DNA from: Crotophaga sulcirostris
Lineage: Eukaryota > Chordata > Aves > Cuculiformes > Crotophagidae
NCBI GenBank assembly: GCA_013397455.1
Contig: VYZB01000030.1
Span: forward strand, 1,334,334-1,398,333
Direction: 5' to 3'
Length of the DNA stretch: 64,000 bases
Position numbers and translations under genes: made by a program. Below the pieces are notes generated by a model. That model made no database searches. It saw only the letters and a list, made by a program, of their open reading frames with translations, and had not been told where the DNA came from. This document shows, piece after piece, positions 47,510-60,200 of this stretch. Each line of letters begins with the position of its first letter. Position 1 is the stretch's first letter.

Positions 47510-50199
47510 CATTTCTTATATCTGTCCAGTTTCCTATGGTCTTGCTTTGGAGCTTTCTCTAGCAGTCCCACCACAGGCAAGATTTCTTCTTCCCCACTGC
47601 TCCCCTGGTCACTTAGCTAAACACTCATCACTACATGACAAGCAGATCACGAGAAAGCGGAGACTAGACATTATGGTTTCTTGGTAAACTAAGTATTTCC
47701 AGCTAGCTCAAAAATAGGAGCTACTGTGCCAGACTTCAGACACTGACAATGCTTAGAAACACAGGCTGTACCTCTGAAAGCTTCCAGGTACCAGCAGTGA
47801 CATGACCATCTGGAGCCATGAGGGATGATGGTGATTCCAGACCAGCAGAGAGAGCTCTTGATGTACACTCATGGCCAAGAACATTATGAAAACACATCAC
47901 TACTATTTCCATGGCAACTGGCTTTGATGGACTTAAGGGCAGTACAAAATCAAAGAATAATTTGACTTAGGGCAGGAGAGGAAAAAACGTGGTTATAAAT
48001 ATTGTGCAAGCGTGTGAGGGCTTTATCTGTGCTGGATGTGTCTGCAGAGGTATTCACACAGGTGAGGGCAACAAGGTGGAACCTGACCTAAGCCACTGCC
48101 CAGGATACTTGTCTTAGTCAGGACCCAGCTTTCCTCTGCTGCAACACGTGGGGCTTTATTTTCATCAGTGCCTAATGCTTCACCTTTTCTATCACTGTAG
48201 GAAAATAAATAACTAAAATACATTTTAAAAGACTATATGCCAGGGGTTTCCCACCTTAGCATGGCCTTGGAGTAGCCTACGAGTATTGACTCTTGGGAGG
48301 TCAACAGGATAATTCTGCATACTGAGGAGCTTTGGAGAGTACAGATCAGGGGCGCACTGACAAAGGGCTTACAAAAAAACCAAGCCCCAGATAAAACACC
48401 CTTGTGAATCTGTGGTGAATCCTATATACTAGCAGTGCATATCCATGCAAAGTGAGTGGGTTTAGGTGCTGGGAGAGGATTATATTAATTTATTTCCCTG
48501 TGAACGTCACATTCAAGAGGGAGAAGCAGAGCCACATGGCAAACAAGCTTGGATTAAGCGTAGCTTCTCTTCCATTCCTGAAAACAGCTCTGAGTGTATT
48601 GGTGGTTTAAGGCTAATTGGAGAGGGCTTGTGTTGGTCCCATCAGAGGCAGAGGAATGATTCAGCCAGTCCTGCTGAGTGGAGTTGAATGCTTCCAGCTT
48701 TCGGGTTACGCTCCAATAGACAGGATACTTGGCCAGGATTAGTAGCTGTAGTGTGAACATCAGGGAGCAAAGACAAACAGGGAAGCTTATTCCTCAAAGA
48801 AAGTGAGTTTCTCACATGCAGCTTTTGAAAAACAGCTGCTCAGGATGGGGCAGAACCAAAAAAAATTCTTTGTTCTTACCCTGCTTCCTCCATCAAGATC
48901 ATCCTAAACCCCAAAGCTCCAGCATGAGCACACTGAACCCCGTGCTGCACTGAGCCACATCTGGATGCACATACTAACTTGAAGGCTTAGAGCTGTCCTC
49001 TGGTATGAAGGGATAGATGCTTTTCTATCTAATAATTCAGGAATGAAAAAGCAGGCCAGAGACACGAAGCCTGTGAACCCATACAGCACCTTGAACACCT
49101 GGTTTTCATCAGACAGGACCTATGCTACTGCCACGAGCTTGTTGGAGGCTCTTTCTGTCAGGGCTCATTAGCACCACTAAATCATAGCCACAGCCCTGCC
49201 GCTCTCCTTCTCATGCAGTCGCCTCTGACTCAGGATTTATCATTCCCATCCCCACCCCTTTCTGTTTGGCATTCTGGAGTTATTTATTTATATCAGCAGA
49301 GACAATTGCAGTGTTTCAAGGGTGGTCGCAGTGGAATGCTAAACAGGCAGGACCCGGTCCCACAGGTACCATGGGATGTGGAGTTGATTTGGCTGATTCT
49401 ACGTGACTAATATTAAATATCACCATATGGAGCTGAAGTCTTCCCCAGAAGTTTATCACTAATTCATCTAAGGGTGACTTTTGTTGTCAGTGTTAAAGCA
49501 GCACTGGGCTTTTCTTTCTTTTTCTGTGTTGCTGCACTGTCTTTTTTTTTTCCAATTTCTGTGAAGTACTCAAGGCAAACAGAAAAATTAATTAAACTGC
49601 TAAAAAATAATGTCTGCAAAAAGATTATTCTTGCACCTGGATGTGTGAAAGAAAAGTGTGTAATTTGGTCACAGGGGGAAAAATAACTCACTTCCCACCC
49701 TTCTCTTGTTAGATCTGTTTCTTAGCTATGAACCCTTATTCTTAGCAGAGATGGAGAATTTATTCTGTATAAACAGTTTCATCTATCAACTGTTGGGGTT
49801 TTCTTTTCCCTGTTTGCAAAAGTATTCTGTGAGTTCATATTTGCCAGATGGACTATTTCACTGAGTTTTATAGGAATCAATTCAACTCTTCTAACATACA
49901 GTGAAAGTTGTTCACCTTGACCCTTCAATTCTTATAAACAATTACTGGATTCCCAAAGTTGTGTAAACGTGCTTCAGATCCCTGATCAATTGACTGATGT
50001 GCCTGAACAGTTATAATTAACCAAAACCTTTCCTCAGTTCGGGATCTCTTAGTGTACATGAAAATAAAGGCTACTGCTCTGCCACTCATGGGAATGGCTG
50101 TTCCCAATGAACTCCTTCTCTTGCTCCCTCACCAAACCAACCACTCTTAGTGCTATTTATTATCCAGAATTCCATTGTGCTGGATACTGTGAAAACACA

Positions 50200-50517
50200 G
50201 AAGCAGAACTTGGGTTGGTCTCCTCTCAAGTGACCAGTGACAGAACTAGAGGACATGGACTCAAGCTTCGTCAGGGAAAGTTTAGGCTTGATATTAGGAA
50301 AAAGTTCTTCACTGAAAAGGTGATTGGCCATTGGAGTGCACTGCCCAGGGAGGTGGTGGAGTCGCCGTCCCTGGAGGTGTTTAAAGAGGAGATTGGATGA
50401 GGCACTCAGTGCCATGGTTTAGACGAGGGGTTGGTGTTAGTGTTGGGTTATAGGTTGGACTCGATGATCTCAGAAGTCCTTTGCAACCTTATAATACTGT
50501 GATACTGTAATACTGTA
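50200..50517 (+). mobile_element. CR1 LINE 3' fragment with tail repeats, sense
   Basis: The 3' end of a CR1 in plus orientation, with the reverse transcriptase C-terminus still open. The plus-strand frame ending at 50400 carries [38 protein letters not shown] and [19 protein letters not shown], a close match to the CR1 ORF2 C-terminus. The 3' UTR follows (GGTTGGACTCGATGATCTCA, then AGTCCTTTGCAACCTTATAA). The tail has three 8-bp units, ATACTGTG, ATACTGTA and ATACTGTA, at 50494-50517. The copy is about 318 bp and 5'-truncated. It looks less diverged than the 0.3 and 63.3 kb copies. Confidence 0.95.
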
Positions 50518-50669
50518 AACTGATGCCTGAAAGCTTACAGCCAAAGCATCTCTCTAACGCATCTGATAAGCTTTTTTAAATCACGAGCTACCTCCTGCTT
50601 GAAAACTTGTAGATTGTTCTGCTTTCTCTGTTGCACTTCCAGAGGCATTTTTGTTTTCTAATGCCCAGC

Positions 50670-51190
50670 CTAGGACGCTTTCTTCGCTCTTGCCCACTCC
50701 CAGGTTTTTCTCCATTGTGGGAGACGCTCTTACCAAAAAAACCCTCTCTTTTTTGAGGAAATCACTTCATTGAGCGCTGAAGCAGCAGCTCGGGGTCGGG
50801 AACTACAGCTGGGGTGAGCGGCTCCATTCGATGCTTGTTCCTCTCAATTGCTGTGTAGCGTGAGAGTGATGAGGGGAAGATTGATGTAGTGGTGAGCACA
50901 GTTCAGGTTGAACACTGCTTGCTCCCCGAGAGCCCATTAAAGGGAAGATTTAGATGCAGCAGTAGTCGTTGGGATGACTGGAGAGTTAATTCCACATGGA
51001 GGACAATTAGCAGTTCCTAGTGAAGCAGAACCTGCTGCACAGTGCACGCTATCATGCACAACATTTTTTTCCCTGCCCTTTGGAGACTTCTGCCTCTCCC
51101 AAGCCACCTTCTCCCTCGCTGCCTCCTGTGAAACAAGGAGGAAAATGTCAGTCAGGGAAACGCGCCTGGTGCTGTGCAGCCCGTTAGATC
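50670..51190. promoter_or_regulatory. CpG-enriched block, candidate regulatory element
   Basis: By hand count there are 16 CpG dinucleotides in about 515 bp (50676-51185), clearly denser than the surrounding AT-rich DNA. By rough estimate the observed/expected ratio is near 0.5, so it does not meet usual CpG-island criteria. It includes CTCGGGGTCGGG near 50790 and AAACGCGCC near 51159. An 80-codon plus-strand frame (50974-51216) starts here and has no recognised domain. The block could be an enhancer, a weak promoter, a noncoding first exon, or simply less-decayed unique DNA. Confidence 0.25.
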
Positions 51191-51560
51191 TGAGTGCCTG
51201 CTCCAGCCCTGCATGAAAGATGGCTTTGCACTGAATTAAGGCAGGTTATTTTTAGGTGAGCACTGCTTGTCCACCAGCTAACCATACGAAGAGAAAAGAT
51301 AGGAGGGGATATGGAGTCAACGGACCAAGGCAAAAAGGAAAAAAAAAAGACCAAAAAAAAAAAAACCAGAAAATGAGAAATACAGCACCCCAAAGCTGAT
51401 CCTCCCTTAGCTGTGTTCTTTTTCACCATCATGGACTCTTTTGCTCCAGTGCTCAGATGCCAGAAGAAGCATTGAGCCATCCAAGCCTGACCCCTGTCAC
51501 ACCACAAAATAAGGTGATTGCACTTATAGATATTCAATATCATCAGCTTCTAAGTGACAA
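51191..51560. repeat. A-rich low-complexity patch within noncoding DNA
   Basis: It contains two A runs (51339-51348 and 51353-51365) in an A/G-rich context, read as poly-F/S in the 119-codon minus-strand frame. That frame is therefore not coding. Confidence 0.6.
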
Positions 51561-53690
51561 TCTTTAAAGACTCATTCAATTATGCTTCACACATTTTCAC
51601 CCCAGTATCAGCACTGCAGACAGAGTTGAGATCTCTTACCTCCTTTATTTTTTCTACCTGAATATAATTTTTTTTTTCCAGTAGAATAATTCTTAACCAG
51701 ATTTTGCAAGATGTGATTTGGGGGCTAATTGCAGTCTCTTTCAAAAAGTTTTCACCTGTATGTTGCACACATGATGCAATTTAAACTCACTTTAACTTCA
51801 TTTTTTGTCTAGGAAAGCTTTTCAATTCCTTTTCTGTTTTCCCTTAAGTATCAGAAATGTCATACAAGACTGGTAAAGAAACCCAAGGAGACTGTTATTA
51901 GACAATAGTGCTACAGATTAGTTGTCATATAGAATCTGCCTAAAACTATATTTTTAAAAATACATTTTAAGGGCAGATTTTCATATTGAATTTCAGTCTT
52001 TGTAAGCCTAAAAAATTTTTGCTGAAACTAAAGACGTCTTTATGTATATAAAAATATATGATATATCACATTGTAAAAACATGCTTGATTTGGTTGTCTT
52101 TCATGGGCACATCTAATCTACAACCTTTGCAGGTTGTGAACCACTGCTTTGAGATACCAGCCAGCAAACACTAACTGGTGCTTGCTACCTGATTTGCCCT
52201 GGTGGAGTGGTCAAAACATACCAGTGAACCTTCCCCAACGTTCACAACATCGCTTTTTGCTTGAAATTTGATTTCCCTTCGTTGTGAACCAGAAGAAAGT
52301 TGGTAACCTCTGTACAATGACACAAACTTGATACAGTGATCAACTTAATTTATTTAAATATAACCACACTGCAAGTACTTGATTTATATGAGTTTGTATT
52401 TGCAGTCCTTTCAAATCATTTGGGACAAAGAAGAAATTGCCTCAGATGATACTCTTCTTTGAAGGGACTGTATTTGTGATTAATTTTATTTCATAAACAA
52501 ATTAATTGATTTACTCATACATCTTCAAATACCTCATTGCATACTCAAAGAATGAGAGTTATAATTTTAGGAATGGAAAGCTGTGTCCTTCATATGTCTT
52601 TAAGAAACTAAATACTTCTTAGGCACACAGGAGAATGATAAACTTGTGATTTTTTTACTTTGTCCAAGAATATGGTGACATTATTGAAAATGACTGAGTT
52701 TTCCATTGTTTAACAAATTTCTTCCCCTTAGCTGTTCACTTCCTCTTTGATGTATGTGATACCTATTTCCAAGTACTTTTTGTACTGGTCAATGTTTTGG
52801 ATCCATCCACCTACATACTAGCAAGCCAAATAGCTACATAATCCTTACACTGTTACTCTCATGTCTTAAAATCTCCAACTCCTGTACTATTATTTTCTCA
52901 ATGTTCATCTCTTTTCTATTGGAAGATGCACTGTAACTAGTCCACACTCACGGCTGGTACACTCCATATATTTTTTTTTATATTTCTATAAAATTTAATG
53001 TTACAGGATTCATTGTGATTTACCTCATGTTCTGAGGTACTTTATTATAAACAGTTGTAATTATGATTAATACCAAAACAGCCAACAAATCCCAAATAGT
53101 CTGGAAATTAAACTGCCAGCCACCAGTTTGTTCAAACATTACCCAAACCGTGCTTGCTCTAAGATGTCCAATGGAAGTTCTGCACGGAAGAGATATTGTC
53201 TTAATTCACTGACATTTAGGTTATTCTGGAGACCATTTTTTTCTCTCCTTGTGACTAGGGTTAATATTAAACTGAAATGTTCTGTTGCTTAGGAACCATC
53301 TTGTAATGCTGAATTCATTAATGCTTTTTCGAGTTTGCTCCCAGGAACCTTGTTAGATACTGTTTCCCACTTTTATCCTAATTAACAGGTACCTAGCAAA
53401 AAGAAAAAAAAAAAAAGAAAAGAAAATGTACTTCAGTAGAGAGCATTTCTGCTTATCCTTTGCCAGGCTTTTTCCTTCAGCCTGTAAAGAAACAAACTGC
53501 AGTATTTCTGACCTGAAGCTCTTAATTCTTTTTCAGTAAATTACAATATCTTTTGAGCAAACAAATATAATTCTCAGGTTAGTCCTTACGTTGCTGACTG
53601 TCAAGATGACTGAGTGGCTCTTCCCCTGGGCACCAGGTGAGTTCAGCAGCTGATTTCAATTCAGGCTAATTTTTCACCCAGTGTTGATGG
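51561..53690. other. AT-rich noncoding stretch
   Basis: Strongly A/T-rich sequence. No open frame of 60 codons or more begins between 51.77 and 53.7 kb, as expected for stop-dense AT-rich DNA. A purine-only A-rich run lies at 53398-53427. No repeat family is recognised. Confidence 0.6.
53398..53427 (+). repeat. A-rich low-complexity run
   Basis: About thirty bases of A interrupted by isolated G. Confidence 0.9.
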
Positions 53691-54240
53691 GGCATTTTTT
53701 GCCAGTGCTGCACAAGGTAAATGGGATGGCAGCCTGGGGCTTGTGGCACTAATCATGACACAATTATCTGCCAGAAAGACTGGGCGGTGGCACGCACAGT
53801 GCTAACAAGTTGTGGAAACCAAACAGCTCTCGAGGGCTTAAACCTAGGGGAGGGAGAGGCACGTCTGAGAGTTGGCCAAGTTGCCCCATCCTTTTCTCTG
53901 CTTAGCAGAGCTCCTCCTGAACAGCTCTGAAGTTGTCCATAAGGATCTCACCTCCTGCCTCATGGGCATCTTTAAGCTGTTCCACACTGCAGGGTGCTTA
54001 GCATGTCGTTCTAGTTTTCCTCTGCTCATGGGTGCCCAAAAGCCAAAAGGGAGCACTGCCCAGTGTTTCTGTAAGGAAACTGGATATTCTTGGATGAAGA
54101 TGCAATTTCAAATGCATCAATAGGCAAAGCAGGACAAACTCTGTTAATGCCTTTATTCTGCCTCTGTATTGTGAGCAAAGAATGAGAGCTCTGAAGACTT
54201 TGTGATGATGAGAAGGCTCTGCTTTCAATAAACTTATTTC
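53691..54240 (+). other. Less AT-rich block ending in a polyadenylation-like signal
   Basis: Composition is more balanced than the flanks. Open frames overlap on both strands (69 and 83 codons on plus, 70 and 76 on minus). A canonical AATAAA at 54227-54232 is followed by a T-rich stretch (TTATTTCTTTAAACTTT). This could be the 3' end of a noncoding transcript or old retroposed sequence, but AATAAA is common by chance in AT-rich DNA. Confidence 0.15.
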
Positions 54241-57200
54241 TTTAAACTTTGCTAATCAAGATTTTTTTGTCCTGTGCTGACCCTGCAGCAATATTTTTCC
54301 CAGTGGTACACCAAGATTCAATAGCTGGGAAAGGCTAAACTATGAACGTCTTTGATTTTTTCCCCCCATCCTTTAACTTAACTTCAGAAGCAAGTATCTT
54401 CTCTGATTCAAAAAAAGGAGGGAGGAAGGGAGTGTGGATAACTTAAAATATATGTGTTAATTGCTGCTGCTCCTCCCACTCCCATTCTGCATGTGGAGTG
54501 CAGAAATGCCAAGGCAAAGGTGTTTCCATGCTCTTTACCACTTAGACCTCTACAGTCAATATCCCACCCTAATTATAGCAAAGAGCATGTTAGCATGTGA
54601 TTTTCAGCCCAGATCTGCAAACTCACAAGTGCTGAGAATATTAGACAAGGATCTGAATAAAGGACTGATTTTCTAGATGCTTGTGCAAGCCTCCCATGCC
54701 CTCAAGATACCAATGTCTCTAGAGTGATGATAAAAAGCCTTGCTTTTTCCATGTTGAGTATTCAGGCAGAATTGTTGATGTCACAAACATTTTATTTATT
54801 GCCAGCCCTGATTAGATTTACCAACATTTAGCAGCCAGACATAGAATTAAGAGATCTTAAGTGGTCATGTTCTATTAACAATTTGTCTTTGACATTGCCC
54901 TATTAATTGCTGTTTTCTGCTTTAGGGGGCTGATTCAAATTCTTTTAAAATTCTGTGACATAAGGAAGATGGTATGCTGCTTGTTTTGTAAAAGCTGACA
55001 GCAGTGTTCAGGTAAAATAAAGACAAATTCAAGGAAGTTATGTATGTCCCAGACTAAACCAGAGCAAACTTTGACAAATCATTCAGTGTAGTTGTTTTAA
55101 TGGCAATCTGAATAAAACAGGATAACTGAAATGACACTAGAAAGTTTTTTCTTGATGTGGTTGAATTTCTTGAATAAAAGAAGTTTTGGTTCATTTCTTA
55201 AACAGTAAATACAGTTTGGTCAATTTAGTCTGTTTTATTAATGTAGCTCTATTCAATCAGTTGTTTCAACTCAAAAAAGTGAATGTTCGGGGGAGGGGGC
55301 AATTATATTGGCATATATTAAAAAAATCCAAAAGCTGAAAGAAACGTCAGTTCACCAAAAATCTTTCCATTGAACCACTGCAGTTTGCAAGTTTATATTT
55401 TGTTTGTTGAGAATATTTTTTTAAATATGTACTTTAGATTACCCTGAAATCAATCTCTTTGCTGATCTTCCAGAACTGCAAGCAAACAAAGAAAAAAAAA
55501 ATCATTTATTCATGCACCTCTGCTCATGAGGGAGCCTATCTCTGAAAGCTTTCCAGCACACTTTCCCAGATGCTGGAACTTCAGATTACTTTGATAGGGT
55601 TCAGAGAAACGTCCAGACAGCTAGATCTTTTCTGGTACTTTCTGAAATCCACTGTCAGTAACATTTCTCACTAGATACCATTTTTACTGTATTAACAATG
55701 CTCAAAGCTATGATTGGCAAGCATACAAAAAAAAAGAAAAACTTACAGGTGGGATATGTCTAATATTTAGTTTTGTACCTCTTTCCATATCCTCCAAACA
55801 TGGTTTGCAAATGAGAGATATAGAAAAGAAGGAGTAAATAACATCTGTATGAATTTGTATCTACCCAAAAGACCACTTATATTCCCAGTTTCAAGAAGTG
55901 ATCAGTGGGTGAGATGGTTCAAGACCCTGTTCGAATTTTGCCTGGACTGCAGGAAACAGCGCAGAGCTATAAGGCACCAGGCTCTAAACACAATCTCAGT
56001 TTTACTGGAACAGGAAAGTATAACATGCCCTGTCCTTAGGCTGCTTTCCTTGTCTAAGGGAAATGAGAAGATGGAAAAAAGTGTGACAAGAAAGATGGAC
56101 AGAAAGAATGACAGCAAATCTGCTCCTTGGCATGTAGGGAGGGGATATGAACATATTCAACTAAGCCTTCTCTGGTGGATGGAGGCTAGGAAACACTGGC
56201 ATGGGTCTACTTCCATGTGTGACTCATTAAAAGCTATCACTAAATGAAGTGAGGCTGATGTGTGGTTCATGTGGAAAGTCACTGTTTAGGTGAAGTGGAA
56301 GATGAAACCTGAGGCATTAATTGCCAATTTTTTTCAAGGGCCCTTGGTGACTCTTGACCAGTTGAAGATATTTCCAAGTGAGCAGCACTGAGATCCTCAT
56401 GAGAAAGGCTGGTCCTGTGAGTTAGCCAGGCCTGTTTTGCAGAACAGCTTAAAGCTGGTGGAGCATTTGTACAAGGAAGAAAGCTGGTCTACAGGGAAAG
56501 GAGCTGATTTTGTGGCTTAAGTGTTGCAATAGGCCCCAGGAGATGCAGATTTAAGACCAATTTCTATTGCAGACTCACTAAAGAGGTGTGAGTTAGTTGC
56601 TTGCCTCAGCTGCCTATCTGTAACACTGGAAGGATAATACTTCCTATTACTCCTTTCCTGTCTTGTTTAGATCATATTCCCTCCTGGGGAAGAAATATAT
56701 CTCAGTTGGTAGTGATATAATGCCAAAACCAAGGAACCTCAGTCACAAGTGATGTCTTTACACATTCATGTTATTGCATTCCTCTATGTCATCCTCTCCT
56801 TCTTTTACGATATCACTCTTGACAGCATGAGGGACTCAAAGTGCCTGGGGCAGAGCTAGTGAAGTCAGGAGATAGTCCAGACTGGATCCCATCCCTCCTT
56901 TGTCCTTCCCAATCACCACCTGATTTTCAGAGTTTCTGCCTACCTCTGGATCTGATGGGAGCCTGTCTGGAAATGAGTCCCTGTGACAGTTTGCTGGTCT
57001 GATGAAAGGTGTATGAAAAACAAGTGTCAAGTTGCTACCTCTGAGGTTCTGCTTGTTTTCCTGTGATTGTAATAAACAAGTCTGAATTATTTGCCATACA
57101 ATGTTAGGGTATGTGGGGTTTTTTTATAAACAGAGTATGACAGAAGAAGGAACTTAAGAATTATCTTTTCTTCATTGTGATAAGATCAGGGTATCATGAC

Positions 57201-60200
57201 TCATGATGTCCTATGATCATTCATGCTCACTCCTGGTACAAAACTTCATACAGCCTCAGTGGCATGCCAAAATGATGGGCATCAACACTGAAGGGTGCAG
57301 AGGTCCCATAGGAAAGTTGGAGACAATTTCTCCTGATGAGGGGATTCACATCGTGCTCTGTGGAAGACTAAAGTCCTCCACACCCACCCCAAAGAGAGAA
57401 TTATGCTCTTCTCTGTACAGGTAACTAACAGGTTATTCCGAAGTAGAAGTACAAGCCCATATAAAGTCTCCTTGAAAAAGTGAGTGGTGCTTCATTTGGC
57501 ATCGCTGGCAGGTATTCAAATTGCTGCAGCAGCACTGCTCCAGCCAAGAGACTATTGAGTGATTTATGCCTGTCCCTCTATTTACAGCACCGGAAGATCT
57601 GCTGACCCAAGTCACACGTGATTTGAAGAGCTCAGGAAACAGCCTTGCACTTTCTAGGCACAAGCCATTGTGAGCCAGAGCAAGAAGGCAGTGGCAGAAG
57701 AAACCCCAGAGAACATGTCATGTTTGGATGGGCCCTTCTTCAGGATTCAGTTTTGCCTCTGTACAATCAATCCGTGAGTTCTCAGTTTGTTTAATAACTG
57801 TGCTAATGAGAAAGAAATGGCTACAAAAACAGAATTGGTCTAAGGGACAGAAGAAAGCCACCTCCCTGTAATGTAAATACTTGGATTCTGACAACACTGG
57901 GGCACAGAGCTCATGGCCTCACTAACCTACAGCAAGCAAGTCCTTCATTGAATTCCCAGTCTTGGGCTCCTTAACAATCCTGCTCATTGCTTGCTCCTAT
58001 TTGAATCCAGGTGGTTCCTACCCTGGCTGGGGGGATGGTTTCTCCAAAGACAGACACATGGTCAGGCAGATCCTTAGCTGATCGCAGACAGAGAGATGGT
58101 GACTAGTGACCCACTCCCTCAAAAACAAATTAGAGAAACATAATTAACTGGTGTTTATGGGAGCTGCTGCATAATGAGGGGACTGAATGCAAGTAGCACA
58201 CGCAATACTTGCCTGCGAGCCACGTCCAGCCCTCTGCATACATGATACGAGATCAAAACAAAAGTGCTTTGCTGTATTTTCAGAACCCAGAGACTTGAGC
58301 TTTGTGCTAAACCTACAACTTGTTCTATTTTATATATTTTGAAAGCTACCAGCAGATTTGACCAGAAAACTGGTTTTGCCGTTTAAATCAGACATAGAGA
58401 TCACTACTGGTGCAGAAGGGGACATGTGTTTTCAGTTCCTGACAGAGACCCTCACTTTGCCTTTGGCTCTTTCTGCTACCTGGAATTCAGGGAAGGGATG
58501 TGATTGCATTGCTAGAGGCTGGGGACCCAAGCAGAATGGGGTTAGGGAAATTACTTGTTTTCTTTTAATTCCTGTCTGAGTGTTTTGGAGCTGTTTGGGT
58601 GTGAGCTGTGTTATCAGAGCACAGTCATTGCTGAACTAGGCTGTGTGAATTTTCCCATGCCAAGCTCCACTTCTGAACACCCTTGCTCTGTTTGTGTCCT
58701 GTAGCAATAGGTGAAATAAGAGGAAGATTTAGTATACACATTGGGCCTTGTATACACAAGTGAATAATTTGGCCATCCACAGCTCAGAACAATAATCCTG
58801 TCCCAAACACAGCAATCAAAAAACGGGCTATCAAAAAATTAGGCTACAGAAATTGCAATAGCAAATACATCAGTAAAGGGAGCACTTGGTCTCAGGGCTT
58901 CAGTCTCATAATATGAATGGCCACGGAAAGAACCTTTTTTTTTAATAAACAGGATGAAGAATTTTTAGTTACTAGGTGATTCATTTTTGTTCTTCCATTA
59001 GAGAGAACTTAAAAGACACACTCACAAATGGACCCGAACACTGGGTCTGTCACACACTTCCTTGCATTTCCATTAGCAGTTTCTAGCCAGTCCTCTTCTC
59101 TGCATTGCCCCTTGAACAGTGCATTGCCTCACCCAGACCCATACAATAAGTCCTTGTGATTAAACATTCCCCAGGCTTTCCATTTATATACCTTGTGCTA
59201 TAGATCTACTGGACATTAGTGTGTGTATATATAGACATATATTTGATTTATGGAAACTATAATGACCTTCAGCGAGATAATCTCACCTGTCCCCAGAGTG
59301 TTAATCTTCATTTCCCACAGCTACTTTCTCTTAAATCTGACTAAAAGCTATTGGGTCTGGCAGGAGAACAACAGTGGCCTTCTCCTGCTCTGAGATAACA
59401 GGAGTGGAGCCCAGAAAGCAAGAATGATGCCAACAAACCAAAGAATCCTGTATAAATTACACAGCCATCGTTAAGATTTCATGGAAGCTAATCCTATTTG
59501 TGTTCTGCTCTGTGTTCCTCTGTAGCCAGGCTCCTGCTGTAATTACACCTCGAACCTTTTCTTTCTTAAGCTGCTTTTTTAGCATTCAGGTTCAAGGTCA
59601 TGCTGCAGAACTCCAGGTTAACCAAGCAGTGGCTTGAGATTTTAAGTGCAAAAAGTCTCATGTTTTTCTGTACATGAGTGCACTGGAATTATTATTTGAA
59701 TGGATTTGCAAGCACTACAATATCACGGCTCAGTGTCCTGATGAGACTGAAAGGAAACATTTTCAGAACATTTTGGTTCAGGAGAAAAAAAAATTCAATG
59801 TTTCAACTTGTTGTCCTGGTTCATAATTAAAGCAAGTAGAGAAATGTTATCCTTCCTCACGAGATGGAAATTTCATTTTCTGGTGAGAACAGGGGATAAT
59901 TCCCCATTCCCAGGATCCTAGGCAGAGAAGAGCAGCATTCCTGGCCCTTTGCAGTCTTGTTTCTCTCTGAGATGAACATACACTCATTAGAGAACAAATC
60001 AAGACACCTAGAGTCCGTTCCCAGATGCTCACCTGACTTTCCAAATCCCCTCTGCACCTTAGTGACACCAGATGGACAGTTCTTTAGTGAAAGCTTGTCT
60101 TAGGGTAATAACAGTCTTAATATATTTGTGGAATAATGGATGAAATATGTTTTTAATTCCTGGTTGGAAAGGTGCTATTTAAGCACATTGATGTGTTCGT

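Larger units (their letters stand above)
43501..50199. other. Noncoding stretch
   Basis: About 6.7 kb without recognisable genes. Landmarks are an imperfect 13-bp tandem repeat at 45483-45508, a run of thirteen A at 47497-47509, and TAAT-rich patches near 46216-46272. No open frame in this stretch exceeds about 95 codons and none shows a known domain. Confidence 0.5.

Noticed and set aside
51184..51543. 119-codon minus-strand frame with an F-rich segment
   Set aside because: The F-rich part is just the A-rich tracts at 51339-51365 read in reverse.
55849..56247. 132-codon plus-strand frame
   Set aside because: No domain, no upstream acceptor of note, and a minus-strand frame is open over the same bases; taken as chance.
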